From contig MLAK01001437.1 in assembly GCA_001839685.1 (NCBI GenBank), positions 33,449 to 69,659 on the forward strand: a stretch of DNA of 36,211 bases, in the 5' to 3' direction. The stretch is from Tritrichomonas foetus. Taxonomy: Eukaryota > Parabasalia > Tritrichomonadida > Tritrichomonadidae. Below the pieces are notes generated by a model. That model made no database searches. It was given only the letters and a program-made list of their open reading frames with translations, and had not been told where the DNA came from. A program made the position numbers and the translations under genes. Positions 11,201-21,730 of this stretch are shown one piece after another. The first letter of the stretch is position 1. Every line of letters starts with the position of its first letter.

Positions 11201-14200
11201 ATTATCAACATTTCTAACTAGCATTTTTTCAATTAATGGAATTAATATTTCCGTTGACGAAGAATTATTTTCATCATTTATTGCTCCTTTGTTACTTAAC
11301 CCTAATGAACTAGTTAGAAATAGCACAATTTCAATGACACAACATCTCACAATTCCACTTGATGATTTTTTAAAATTGATTCCAAATGTCACACATAAAA
11401 TTTCCCAAACTTTTTATTATGCTGTTCTTCCACATGTCAATAAATCATCAACCGAATTAATTGAAGTAATAAAGAAAAATATGGTTTCTCCAATTCATTC
11501 GCTTCTGTCAATTCTTGATAAAATGTTAGAAAATGGATTTGTTGATAAAAAAGATGAAGCTTTTTTTACCAAAATGTTAATTGATAGATATTTGTGTATC
11601 GATTCACGAGATAAAAATAAAGGATGTTTTGATTTAGCTATAAAATGCCTATCCAAAATGAGAAATATACTTTTATTACGCCATTTACAAAACCTACATA
11701 AAGGGAAAACACAATATTATGATTGGAATATAGATGGCGATTCAAATATTGTTTCACCAACTGGTCATTGTGGCCTTATTAATCTTGGCGCAACATGCTT
11801 TTTGAATTCAACATTGCAACAGTTCTTTGCAATTCCACTCCTTCGTAATAAAATATTAGAGTATAAGGGAAATGATGATTTTATGTGTTCATTAAGGACA
11901 TTATATGCACAAATGTATCTTTCAAAAGGGCAACTTCAAACAACAGAAGATTTAGTTAGAGTTTGGACAGGTTGGGATGGTGAACCAATGAATCCGATGA
12001 TCCAACAAGATGCTTGTGAATTCACACAAATGCTAATCGATAAATTAGAAGGTGGTTTAACTCCACAATTCATTAATTCTTTATTCGGTGGTACAACTGT
12101 GAATATTTTTGAAGGTTTATCTGAAGAGTTCAGTGCAGAAAGTGTTCAGCCATTTTCAACCTTTACTTTGCCAATTCAAGGTTGTTTCAATACTGATGAT
12201 GCTTTTGCTCAAGTACAAACACCTGACTTTTTCACAGGAGAAAATCAATATTTTGCTGAAAATCTTGGTCATAAAATTGATGTCAAAAAAGTTGAATATC
12301 TTTGTAAATTACCACCATATTTAATTATTCAACTGTCTAGATTTGAATATAACTATGATCTAGGAATTCGTACGAAAATTAATTCAATTTTTCACTTTCC
12401 TTCACAAATTGATGTGTCAGATTTTACTTCACCTTTAAATAAATCGAAGCAAGAAATGAATTACGTCCTTAGAGGGGTAATTATGCATCATGGAAGCGCT
12501 GATTTTGGTCATTATACTTCATATATTAAAGATAGAATCACAAATAAATGGTTTTTATATAATGATATGATGGTCACTGAAGTAACTGAGGAAGAAGTAC
12601 TCGAAAATGGATCAGGTAGTCGTATGCATCATTCTAGTGCTTATATTTTATTTTATGACAGAATAGACACTCAGATAGATATTTCCTCAAGTGAACCTAT
12701 AATCCCACAAAAATTGGTAAATAAAATCCATGAAGAAAATGTAAAGCATGATGAATATAGATTATTCTGTAGCGAACCTTATTTTGAGTTTATGAGATTA
12801 TTAGCAATGAATGGTGAGCCACAATTTACTGCGATTTCTTTATATTACTATTTTGACACTTTCCCGTTTACACTTCACATTAAAAGAGCAAAAGAAATTG
12901 CTCCATTAATTTGCCATAAACTATTGGAATCTCAGGACCTTCGTGATTTATTTATTAATTTCCTAGTTGAAGGACCTTTTAGTTGTTCACTTGCATATTG
13001 CCCAACAGCTGATGTTCGAAATGGAGCAGTAAATATGATTAAATCAATTGATTCAAATTCGATACCAATTGAATTCTTTGACCATTTAATTGATCTTATT
13101 CCAACAATTTTACCATATTATCAGGTTTTCGATCAGACTTTCCAACTTATTGAGCATCTCGTAACTAACAGTCCGAAATTATTAAATTATGCAATCACAA
13201 ATCATCTCAGTCACCATTTGATGAATATGATCATATTTGAAATGCCCAGATACATTGCTGAACGAGAAATGACACCTATATGCTTCTTTGCAGGAATTAA
13301 TTTATCAGGAGTATTTTCGTTGATTAAGCATTTTAAAGTTAGTCCTAATTTTATCGATTTTATTCTCAATGATACTTTCTTACAAAATATTTTACGATCT
13401 AAAACTTCAATTTCCTCATTTGTTAATATGCTGAAATCATTTTCTGATCAAGCACAAGTATTTACCATAATTAAGAACTTCACAGAGAAGCATGGAATAT
13501 ATATTCGATACAACAAAATTACAGAATTGCTTTTTGATTTATTCGAAGAAGACGCTTTTCAGATAATCAATAGCTGTCATTTCATGATCGATCAAAGAAG
13601 CTGTAATAATTTTGATTTAATTTGCAGCATCAGTTATTTAATTCATAGGCAGCATAAAACTCAATTTTTCTTAAGGCACATTGATAAATGGTTAATTCAA
13701 ATGCTTATTGATGATATTCCTGAATGCCGAGTTTCAGCTGAACACGCCGCTTCATTCCTAGTTCCCCATAAAACATTCATGAATTTGCCACAATTTCCAC
13801 CACATGATTATTATCCTCAACTTGGCTTAACCAATATGGAAGTCATCGATCTAAATAATGATGAAAGTCATCCAAACGCGACGGTTCATAATACAACTAA
13901 TAATTCACTTATCGATAGTAAAACGATGCTCAAAAATGCTGAAATTATTCTGAAATTCTTGATTACTAATGCAGAAGTATTTATTCATAAAATAAATCAA
14001 ACAAATGATTGCATTGGTTATCAATGGATAGATTTAGTTGACAAATTAAGTGAAATTACAAATATTGACATTTCTGATAACTTAATTTATATCGTAAAAG
14101 AATTAATACCCTATAAGAAGCTTTATGATGAAAATCTCGGACGACTTTATATCGCAATACGACGAAATGGAAATGAAAAAATTGATCCAAATCTAGTTTT

Positions 14201-15338
14201 AGATTTCTTCCCTCAATCTTTTGAAATGTCAATTCGTCAAGGCCAAAAAATAACATCATCAAGAATTCTATCATTCTTTGAAGCAATGAATGATTCTATC
14301 GACATACTTCAAAATGATATTCCTGATAGCTTTATTACCGATTTCATGAAGACATTTTGTTTTCCACGAAATCCAGTATTAATTTCACATTATCAAATTC
14401 TTGCTTCCTATCTTTGGAGATTTTCTATTCGAAAACCAGAAATAGTATATCAATGCATTTATGATAATCTTCATCGATTTGCATCAACATACTTAAGTGG
14501 TGTTTTGGTTGCCTTAGAGGCTATGCCACATAAAAAATTACCACTTTTGGACTATCTTTGGAATGCATGCAATTCTAAGCAACTTTTCTCAATGAATGAA
14601 GTTGTTTTCCGTACATTTAAATCGAATGCAGGTTGTGTTGATGATATTTACCCTTTAATTTCGTTACTAAATTCTCCGAACCTGTTAAATGATGGAAGAT
14701 ACTATATATGGTCACTTATTTATTTTGTGAATCCTCCATTCGAACAATTTATAGATGTTTACAAATGGAAAGGTGATTGGGCGTATTTAGCCAAATATGT
14801 TGCCCAATGTAATTATGATTCAAGTAATGAAACAATTCTTGACCAAATTAAACAAATCGCAGTTGAAGCTTCTCAAAAGAGTCTTGAAGCATTTGATTAC
14901 CTCTTTGACATTTTGTATAAATTCGACTGTCAAACTTTCACAAGTTTCAATTTCATTAATTTGATTTTTGAGAGAGTATTTGAAAGACCAAAAATCATCA
15001 TTAAATATATTCAGTTTTTCAATGAGAAAAATATATTAAATTTGAATAACCCAACAAATTTGACTGAAGATTCTTTATTAAAACATTTAATATCAATGCT
15101 GAAAACAAAAGTCGAATTTATTGAAAATCTAGTTAAGGATCACAATGGTGTCAATCCAAATGACATAAAACCAATTGCTGGAACTTTTGAAGTTCTATCT
15201 GTTTTCCCAAATCTTCGGGAACTTTATCTCTCTGATGTTGAAACAATGAAGAAACTCGTTTTAAGTCCAGAAGTTGAAGAAACAATCAATTCTGCAAAAC
15301 TTCAATATATTTATGAAGTTCTTTCTCGATTTAATTGA
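8286..15338 (+). CDS. Giant ubiquitin-specific protease, USP9X/USP24/USP34-like
   Basis: A 2350-residue deubiquitinase that removes ubiquitin from substrates by a papain-like cysteine mechanism. The layout matches the USP9X/24/34 class: a long helical N-terminal region, a ubiquitin-like segment at about 694-770 (HVHVVVTGRSLP ... FNLTINGRYID), the catalytic domain at about 1155-1465, then a long helical C-terminus. In the catalytic domain the Cys box is GLINLGATCFLNSTLQQ with Cys1171. The QQDACEF box follows, and the His box is DFGHYTSYI with His1409. NDMMV supplies the third catalytic residue, Asn1426 or, more likely, Asp1427. All catalytic residues are present, so the enzyme should be active. 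The usual CxxC zinc pairs in the fingers are not evident. An Asn/Ser/Tyr-rich loop lies at about 938-960. No intron is needed. It converges on the CARMIL-like gene. Which of the three animal orthologues is closest cannot be told by eye. Confidence 0.95.
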   Translation: MIEPEEDFQTWLLIAISTIETPDKFVSFLPQIENLIDSIIETNFLPESISNFTDLFIEQLNIEIERKVLALNYIPIQILDQFQEFFDKILDLGKYGVENSNQQAIKCAYTIIKNCQAAIYKISQSFSNIDVLESGFCNGLYKLAYDGIINGPEDISILYLQFQLCNEMYYNDENYDFIDFSTHVARACFKIAKEKPRSNTKTISKIINIINENARKVENTVDEDFCFPWIDLFVFFIRSNIFEKQLFAFKEIQNMLFDPLLSVYAIPYFQKPGSMDIFEMKSIHPEICFPVAQIIMKLAENDFVTDEMLTKLWNLHSVQHQSDLQKFFVIFSSVSTTLSNEQLPKLINQCINPKNENEEWVKFLGQLGNSVGERENTEKSFYLIRGKLFKIALNEDNPLHYTAQSVLPTIIHYHLNEDFFNTILKLFITNQDSVFMYNLLGSSFQTHQLKNKENAYKLLNKSLESLQYISDYSDISSMIFFVFNLIFYNNLVLTDLQLDILFLYRNEEDLIDLISRLMKSNLIPMNHLEELIMSLHPNEVNHQIFDLVRNIVLYFNKMEASKKFHSLPFSHEDLMWNMAMKDTPERHNFCTILCYFYLANDGTDLTDKEMMTTFIKRWNAEFKNILQSNSQPNKNFKNQSNGTFIDSNRIKHEFLDKNSAIFLLRTFINEIESHLDIDYFNVRRHNAISSNIPHVHVVVTGRSLPADQIYDIPENMLVCALQQRVSRISLIPINHFNLTINGRYIDKNLSLQTIMMNSGNPPSLHFIAQLIDPSHQIQSFHIRDCVPSQIIAQSEETVNLLINLLKENNDEAKMLLDYLPTDPNTLNQINQICRYRTFDFSSLIPRKFPSIFLYNLEAIISVYNNSFKDHFDKTGGFIYLIDSIPIIKSELMTKKIVEFLSIGMDDSIKLKNAHHILNSLSPYIVKVAQTIKNNTYYNNSYYNSFNSSSEFTDINEASEFDIFDVNESEFDTLSTFLTSIFSINGINISVDEELFSSFIAPLLLNPNELVRNSTISMTQHLTIPLDDFLKLIPNVTHKISQTFYYAVLPHVNKSSTELIEVIKKNMVSPIHSLLSILDKMLENGFVDKKDEAFFTKMLIDRYLCIDSRDKNKGCFDLAIKCLSKMRNILLLRHLQNLHKGKTQYYDWNIDGDSNIVSPTGHCGLINLGATCFLNSTLQQFFAIPLLRNKILEYKGNDDFMCSLRTLYAQMYLSKGQLQTTEDLVRVWTGWDGEPMNPMIQQDACEFTQMLIDKLEGGLTPQFINSLFGGTTVNIFEGLSEEFSAESVQPFSTFTLPIQGCFNTDDAFAQVQTPDFFTGENQYFAENLGHKIDVKKVEYLCKLPPYLIIQLSRFEYNYDLGIRTKINSIFHFPSQIDVSDFTSPLNKSKQEMNYVLRGVIMHHGSADFGHYTSYIKDRITNKWFLYNDMMVTEVTEEEVLENGSGSRMHHSSAYILFYDRIDTQIDISSSEPIIPQKLVNKIHEENVKHDEYRLFCSEPYFEFMRLLAMNGEPQFTAISLYYYFDTFPFTLHIKRAKEIAPLICHKLLESQDLRDLFINFLVEGPFSCSLAYCPTADVRNGAVNMIKSIDSNSIPIEFFDHLIDLIPTILPYYQVFDQTFQLIEHLVTNSPKLLNYAITNHLSHHLMNMIIFEMPRYIAEREMTPICFFAGINLSGVFSLIKHFKVSPNFIDFILNDTFLQNILRSKTSISSFVNMLKSFSDQAQVFTIIKNFTEKHGIYIRYNKITELLFDLFEEDAFQIINSCHFMIDQRSCNNFDLICSISYLIHRQHKTQFFLRHIDKWLIQMLIDDIPECRVSAEHAASFLVPHKTFMNLPQFPPHDYYPQLGLTNMEVIDLNNDESHPNATVHNTTNNSLIDSKTMLKNAEIILKFLITNAEVFIHKINQTNDCIGYQWIDLVDKLSEITNIDISDNLIYIVKELIPYKKLYDENLGRLYIAIRRNGNEKIDPNLVLDFFPQSFEMSIRQGQKITSSRILSFFEAMNDSIDILQNDIPDSFITDFMKTFCFPRNPVLISHYQILASYLWRFSIRKPEIVYQCIYDNLHRFASTYLSGVLVALEAMPHKKLPLLDYLWNACNSKQLFSMNEVVFRTFKSNAGCVDDIYPLISLLNSPNLLNDGRYYIWSLIYFVNPPFEQFIDVYKWKGDWAYLAKYVAQCNYDSSNETILDQIKQIAVEASQKSLEAFDYLFDILYKFDCQTFTSFNFINLIFERVFERPKIIIKYIQFFNEKNILNLNNPTNLTEDSLLKHLISMLKTKVEFIENLVKDHNGVNPNDIKPIAGTFEVLSVFPNLRELYLSDVETMKKLVLSPEVEETINSAKLQYIYEVLSRFN

Positions 15339-15624
15339 TTTATTTCTTATTTGATATCCATAAAATGTTAAGTATTTTTACTTGTATTTATGTTTGTTTC
15401 ATCATATTTTGATTGTTTATTGTTTTTATCATTTTTTTAACTTATTGTATTTATGAGAAGGCTTGATAGTGTACAGAAATTTGCTTTGCCACTAGATATC
15501 GCACATCCTAAATTAACATAACTATAAGAATTTAGTGATGAAACAAAGGAAAATACAAAAAATAAAACATAAAAATTATTACCATTATTTAATAAAAAAC
15601 AGAAATACTATTCAGCAGAATTCT

Positions 15625-17907
15625 CTACAGAATATCAGTTGCAGTGGGCATCACAATTGCGTTCTCTTCTTTGATCGGTTTATTCACATTTTGCTGTGGA
15701 ACAACATTTTCGTTTGCGTTTGAAATATCAGGAATGAATCGATCAGGAGGAAGAATTTGCTGGCCGCTTCCAGTTAAAACAGCATTATACAAGTTCTTCA
15801 CAAATGCAACTTCTTCTTTCGTTGCAGTTCCATATTGAAGCATATCTTTTACTTCCTCTTCAGGCCATTTCACAATTAACGGTCTCCCACGTGCCGCCAT
15901 TGCTTCATAAAATTCACGATAAGTTTTCAAATCTTTTACTCCATTCCCGCTAATTTCCAAATTTTCTACAATTCTATTTTGTAGCATCAATCGAGAAAGT
16001 CCTGCAAACATATTTGGACCACTTCTATTATTATGAATACAAAAAGATTTAATTGCTCGATTGGTTTGAAGGCATTGGATTAATTTTGTTGTTCCTTGTG
16101 ACCCTAACCATTTTCTTGCAGTTCCAGCACATGAAAAACGAACAATTTTTTCATTCATTGACAAAAATTCTGAGCAAAGATCCAAAAGTGGATCATCTGG
16201 GGAAAAGCATCCATCAATTGACAAACTTCGGAGCAAAGGACATCTTTCCAAGAAAAGAAAGAAAACTTTGTGTAAAGAATTCATATTCCATTCAAGAGAG
16301 CCAAGACATCTACCTTTCATCACTTGTGCATGTCTGAAAAAGTCAGTCCAATCTTCCGGTTTCAATTTTGCGTTCGAAACATTCAAATTGATTAAAACTT
16401 CATTTCCAAAGTCTTCGTTATCGATATTCATATTACTCGTAGAGATATTATTGAAAGTACTATTCATCATATTATTAGGTGTGTTATTTAAAGTGTTATT
16501 AAGGTTGTTGGAGGTGCTGTTTTCGCTGTTTTGATGAGAATGAGAAATGCCTGGCGTTTTTGATTTTGGAGTGTGGTGCATTAAAGACGAGAAGAAGTTT
16601 TTAAGACTTTGTGATTCCCAAATGATATTTGAAACATCAATATTGACTAAATAAGGTGGGAAACGTAATTTTGGTGGAATTCTTCGATCACAGCGATTTC
16701 CTGAAATATTGATTGTATGTAATTGACATTCAGATGGTCCATTATTTATAGCATAGAAAAATTCGGCAATTTCAAAATCACAACTTTGAAGGGATAATTC
16801 TTGAATATTTGGTAAAAATGAAATGAGTAAAGAAACATCAATTCCAGGTGCTCGATTAATCACAAGTTTCTTTAAATGATCATTTCCTTCATTTTCTTTA
16901 AACGATAAAACAAAATTATGTGAAACAATTGGCGAAAGTGCACTTTCTAAGACCAAATATTCGATTGTTGATGTTTTAATCCAATCAGAAAGTGCATTTA
17001 TTTGTTCAATATTTAAATCACAGCTTTCAAAAGTCAAGGTTTGTATAATTTTCTTTTCTTTTATAATTGAATTGACGAGTCCTGGAAAATTAAATGGAAT
17101 GCGCTTTTTAAAAACAATTTCATTAATAAACGGATTCTTTGGAAGAAATCCAATTAATAAATTAATAGGATTATGTGATCCATAAGAGGCTGAAAAAGGA
17201 ACAATAATTTTTGTTATATTTGGATACCAAACCAATGCCTCTAAAAAGAAAGGTAAATATTCCATTATCATTTTCAATTCATTCAATTTCATTTCTGATG
17301 GGTTTTTAGAAAGGAAGTGATCAATTGAATTTTGTGCACTTTTTGAAAGAAAATGATTCCCTTGTTCCCTCATTCGCATTTTCATATGTTCAATCATAGA
17401 CGGCTTGGAATGCGACGATTTCTTGAAGCCACGAGGTTTGACAATTTCTGGCATCTCACTTTCGAGAGAAAAAGCGACGATATAGTTATAAATCCTTGGA
17501 AAAATTTTTTGTCCCTTCGTTGAAATATGCAAAATTTGATCATCAGATAAAATCGAATTTCCGTCTTCTGATTCTGAAGAATCACTTGAATTTCCGGCTT
17601 TATTTGAATTTTTGGATGTATTGAATGTAATTGTGATATCGTCGATTGTCTTTCCTTTGATTTTTTTAATATCTAGCCATTTGAAACGTTTACTGAGCTG
17701 CAGCGTTTTGGAAAAAAATTTCGAACGAAAAAGATAGAACTCGCGCTCGGTAATGATTAACAATCTTTGATCTGCAGAATTTCGATGATTTATTTTATCA
17801 ACCCATTTGAAAAATAGAATGTCACTGGCCTTTGAGAGATCAGCACATTCGTCCGGAAACTCAAATGATTCCATTTTAGCTTTGTTGTGTGCTTTTCGAT
17901 GTGTCAT
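15625..17907 (-). CDS. CARMIL-like PH and leucine-rich-repeat protein
   Basis: A 760-residue protein. Residues about 30-140 resemble the N-terminal PH-like domain of CARMIL proteins (LLIITEREFYLFR, then FKWLDIKKIKG). An acidic Ser-rich insert with SSDSSESEDG interrupts this domain. From about 220 to 650 there are irregular leucine-rich repeats such as LTFESCDLNIEQI, IQELSLQSCDFE, LRSLSIDGCF and VENLEISGNGVK. CARMILs bind membrane phospholipid through the PH domain and regulate actin capping protein; many trichomonad LRR proteins share this architecture. A tract of about 30 residues rich in Asn, Ser, Thr and Met interrupts the repeats. No CPI capping-protein-binding motif is visible in the short tail, so actin regulation is inferred from domain order only. 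I used the first ATG; a second, 11 codons in (MESFEF), is also plausible. An AAAAAGTT box lies 27 bp upstream on the coding strand. Confidence 0.8.
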   Translation of the reverse strand: MTHRKAHNKAKMESFEFPDECADLSKASDILFFKWVDKINHRNSADQRLLIITEREFYLFRSKFFSKTLQLSKRFKWLDIKKIKGKTIDDITITFNTSKNSNKAGNSSDSSESEDGNSILSDDQILHISTKGQKIFPRIYNYIVAFSLESEMPEIVKPRGFKKSSHSKPSMIEHMKMRMREQGNHFLSKSAQNSIDHFLSKNPSEMKLNELKMIMEYLPFFLEALVWYPNITKIIVPFSASYGSHNPINLLIGFLPKNPFINEIVFKKRIPFNFPGLVNSIIKEKKIIQTLTFESCDLNIEQINALSDWIKTSTIEYLVLESALSPIVSHNFVLSFKENEGNDHLKKLVINRAPGIDVSLLISFLPNIQELSLQSCDFEIAEFFYAINNGPSECQLHTINISGNRCDRRIPPKLRFPPYLVNIDVSNIIWESQSLKNFFSSLMHHTPKSKTPGISHSHQNSENSTSNNLNNTLNNTPNNMMNSTFNNISTSNMNIDNEDFGNEVLINLNVSNAKLKPEDWTDFFRHAQVMKGRCLGSLEWNMNSLHKVFFLFLERCPLLRSLSIDGCFSPDDPLLDLCSEFLSMNEKIVRFSCAGTARKWLGSQGTTKLIQCLQTNRAIKSFCIHNNRSGPNMFAGLSRLMLQNRIVENLEISGNGVKDLKTYREFYEAMAARGRPLIVKWPEEEVKDMLQYGTATKEEVAFVKNLYNAVLTGSGQQILPPDRFIPDISNANENVVPQQNVNKPIKEENAIVMPTATDIL

Positions 17908-18954
17908 TTCATTAAAAAATGGTTTTTAAAAACAACTTTTTAATAATATAAATGGTCTTTAATATGATGTTTTTGACTATTTATTTGGTCATATTCGGAA
18001 TCCAAAAATTGCCACTTTTTGAATAACAGCTATTCAAAATTAATCATAGAAATAGATATTGATAGCTATTCTCATTTGTTACAACTTTAAATCATTGTTT
18101 CTTCTTTATTCATATTGTCACTAGTTTGTTCTAACTATTAGGACCAAATCCCAAATAATTATCTGAAAAATAAGGATGAAAAAAAATATATTTTAGTGCA
18201 AATAAATTAATATAATTTATATATGCAGTAATAAATGTGACACACACCTAATTACTTTGTTCTATCATTCAATCTACAAGTGAATAGTGCTGAAGAGAAA
18301 AAGTCGTTTTTTTCTTTCTCAATCACTGGTCAGTCCAATCATGACCATGAGTATCGATTTCATCTAGACTTGAATAATAAAAAGACATTATTTGCTAGAG
18401 AGTTTTTGGCATGAGATAATAGACTTCTTCGACATTAATTAACTTTTCTAGATCATTATTAGCAATAATGAATGATGATGCTTATATTCGTTATAAAAAC
18501 CACTGCAAAGGAAACTTTGACGTTTAATGTAATGCTTTTCTCAATATTCCCTATTCTGTCACTGTATTTTTTCATATGATATGTTTTTTGACATAAAAAA
18601 TATCTAGATGTGACTTTGCAATCCTGCTAGGTGTGATCGAAGAGAACCAAATGCGTATTCATATCACGCCTCCAAGACGAAGTGACTCAAATAACTGGTA
18701 AAGATCACATTAGATTTTACTCATTCAGTTTTTCCCCACTTTTGACTTGTGCTTCAATTAAGGAATAATAAATAAGGAAGACAATAATAAATGATATTAA
18801 TATTCATATTAGTTTTATTTTACAAATATAAATCATTATATCACAAAAATAATATAAACATATCAAAAATGTCATCAATAGGATAAATTAGAAAATGCAC
18901 TTCCTATAGCACAATGAACAGCTCATATTTTTTTGAAGAAATGTCATTTTTTGG
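17908..18954. other. 1-kb intergenic region
   Basis: A+T-rich sequence between two minus-strand genes. No open frame, tRNA or other RNA gene that I can recognise. It must contain the promoter of the CARMIL-like gene at its left end and the 3' end of the coiled-coil gene at its right end. Confidence 0.55.
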
Positions 18955-21276
18955 TTATTTTGAGTTTCGAACGAGTCTTGGAGCTTTGTATTTCCGTATT
19001 GATAAAGGCTGTAGAGGAAGAGGTGTAACAATACTCCTTTTGCGAATATTCATCATATCTGACACTGAATGTGGAATAACAGCGCCATGTGGAATTGGAG
19101 GAATATCTTCAGTTGCATCCCTTGAAGCCATGACAGTTGATGGAACAATACATGTTGCAGGCCGCTTAAATTTCTTGTTAATGAACTTATTATAATCTTT
19201 TTCTTCTTCAAGTGTTCTTTGAGTGGCAAGTAGCCTTTTATTTTTGATCTCTAAATCTTTCCTTTCTTTTTCAGCAAGAATATTCTCAGCTTGAGCAATT
19301 TCTTCTTGTTTCTTTTGTGTAATACTTTGTTGCTTCTGAATAAGTTCACTTCTTGCCATTAAAAAGTGGATATTCATTTCTGTCTTTCGTTCTTCAAGTT
19401 CAATTTTCTCTGTGACTACATTAAGTTGCTTCATTTGTTCGGCCTCTTCATATCTTCCAGTGAGGAGCATGTATTGTTCACGTTGTCTATTTTGCAACAA
19501 ATTTGGACTTCGTTTATCAAACTTACGAATTGTTGAAGGTTGAACCCATTTTTCTTCAAGAGCATCGTGCTCTGCTTGATTTTGTTCTTGAAGTGCAATA
19601 AGTGATTGTTTTGCAGATTTGTGCTGTTGTTTAGTTTCATTTTTCCATCTGGTATTAGTTTTATTCAAGTATTTCTCATTCTTTCCTTTTTTACTTCTGC
19701 CCTTAACATATTAAATAAGATAATTATTAACATATATCTAAGTGAAAATTCAAATCGAAACCAATTTAAAATCATCATTGAAATCTTTTTAAACCAATGA
19801 AAGTTCAAATTCATTTCAAGAAGCTCAATGAAATATTATTCATTTGAAAGTAAATAAAGGATTAAAAGCAGAAGTAGAAAAGAAAGAAAGAAAATTAAAA
19901 TCATACTTATCCTTTGCTGAGTTCAATGCAGCAATTGATGTTTTGTTTTTCTCTTCAAGCCGAGCGAGAATTTCTTTATGCAAAAGTTCTCTATCATGTA
20001 ATCTAAATTGTAATCTGGTATTGTCAATTGTATCTTTGATTTTCTTGCTTGTTCGATAATCATTAGCAGCCATAGCATCAATTCTGCGCGTGTTTAAATC
20101 ATCAATAATATCAGCAACAGCGTAGGGATCAGTAATCGTTAATGGTTTTCCTTTAAGAAGGGAATCTGCTGTAGAATGAATAGTATCTGGATTAACTAAA
20201 GATTCATAATGTGGTTTCCTTTGATAAGATGAATAAATTTTCCTTGGTGGAGGTTTTCCATATAAAATTCTTCGAAACTCAGTTCTTGGTGAAATTGTGG
20301 AAGATCTTTTTGGACTGGGGCAAGTGGAATTTACTGTAGATATTTTGATATCCATGTAAGTTGGATTTGTGGCAAAAGTTAAATCATCATCTTTTTGTTG
20401 AACTTCTTGGTTGTTTGGATTTTCAGGATTCAAACCAACTTCATTTGAGCTATCTGGTAAATTATTTGATTGAGAATTGTTTTCGCTGAGGAAGGATTCA
20501 TCTTCGCCGTTGATTTCAATCTTTTCTGTCGATGATGAAATGAAGTCATCAATTGGGAAAGTTGAAGACATTTTTTCTTTCTGATTCTGATTTTGAATTT
20601 CATTTTCGATCTGATCCGGATTTTGTTGTTGCTGGTCCAAAATATCTCTTTGAGCTTGATCAATTTTATCAACAAGTTGATTTGCTTGCCCTGTTACAAA
20701 ATCTTCCAAAGGAGCTGAATTAATAACACTATTATCATTTTCATTTATATTAGACATTTCTTTATGCGTTTCAACTTTGTTTCCATCGATTTCCGTTGAA
20801 TTATTTTCAACATTATGAACAATCGGATTATTTTGATTGATCTCTATGTTTTTATTAATTTCATTATTGTTATTGTCATCATGAATTTCATTTATATTTT
20901 CACTTTCTTTACTGTTTTTATTTTTGTTAAAGTCAGAAAATTGATCCACAAGGTTTTTTTGATCATCGTCATCAAATTCAATAACATTAATACCTTCTTG
21001 TTGTAAAGCATCATTTAGATCACTTTCTTCAGTCTTGACTGAATCAACCAAACTATCAATAATTTCGTTGGTTTGAGACGTGTCTATATGATTACCTTCT
21101 TGATTAATATCAAGAAAAACTTGTTCACTAGGAAGAAGCGGAGTAGAAGCCGCACCAAGAAGATTATTTGATATATTATTAGCCGCTTCGACAATATTTG
21201 CCTGTCCTTCAGAACTTGAATGTGTTTGTACATTTTGAGGGTCTGCTTCACCTTCTGGGAAAGTCGGCGTTAGCAT
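18955..21276 (-). CDS. Coiled-coil protein, 687 aa after splicing, function unknown
   Basis: Two open frames join into one gene: exon 1 at 21276-19907 and exon 2 at 19648-18955, separated by a 258-nt intron. Splicing joins ...SAKDK to WKNETKQQHKSAKQS, keeping the frame and continuing one helical region; unspliced, exon 1 would end in an unrelated 22-residue tail. The N-terminal 300 residues are acidic and disordered, rich in Asn, Glu, Ser and Gln. From about 320 there are conserved-looking basic motifs (SPRTEFRRILYGKPPPRKIY). Residues about 400-640 are strongly predicted coiled coil (ARLEEKNKTS, RYEEAEQMKQLNVVTEKI, LEERKTEMN). The C-terminal tail is basic. Such proteins are often cytoskeletal, but I do not recognise a named family. 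The start ATG at 21276 is preceded within 10 bp by GATAACGAG, a Myb-element-like sequence; no clean Inr is seen. Confidence 0.8.
19649..19906 (-). other. Spliceosomal intron, 258 nt
   Basis: On the minus strand the intron begins GTATGA after ...GGATAA and ends AAACTAATACCAG before ATGGAAAAATG. ACTAAT next to a CAG 3' site resembles the fused branch-point/3'-splice motif ACTAACACACAG known in Trichomonas. Removing it joins AA to A and TGG in frame (phase 2). It is long compared with most trichomonad introns, and the 3' motif differs from consensus, so the call needs transcript support. Confidence 0.7.
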
Positions 21277-21730
21277 TACTCGTTATCTTTGTTTCCGATC
21301 AAAATTTCCGGTATGGTGAAAACCAAGGTGAATTCTCTCTGTTCTTTCTGATAATATATGGTCGTAGTATTGAAATCGTCTCATTAGATTCGTAGATTCT
21401 TTCGTTCGGTTTATTTATTCAATTGTATTCGATCCCAATCCTGTAAACAGATGGTGTCAAAATTGCAATTGATATAAAATATAATGAAAAGAAAATGTGA
21501 ACAAAAAATAAATTTTAATACATATATAAAGTTGGTTAAAAACACAAAAGCCAAACCCATATGATGAAATCATTCAGTAATGGCTCAAATCTAAGTCAAC
21601 TTTTGCTATTTCAATAAATACAAAAAATTTATATCATTTTTCGCACTACATTTTCCTCGTTTTGAAAAGAAAATTCACAAAAGCTTCAATTCTAAAACTT
21701 CATTCAATAAAAAAAAGTGATCGATCTTCT
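21277..21730. other. Intergenic region between two minus-strand genes
   Basis: A 454-bp A+T-rich region. It holds the upstream region of the coiled-coil gene (a TAACGA box near 21285) and the 3' flank of the SAPS-like gene. No gene seen. Confidence 0.55.
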
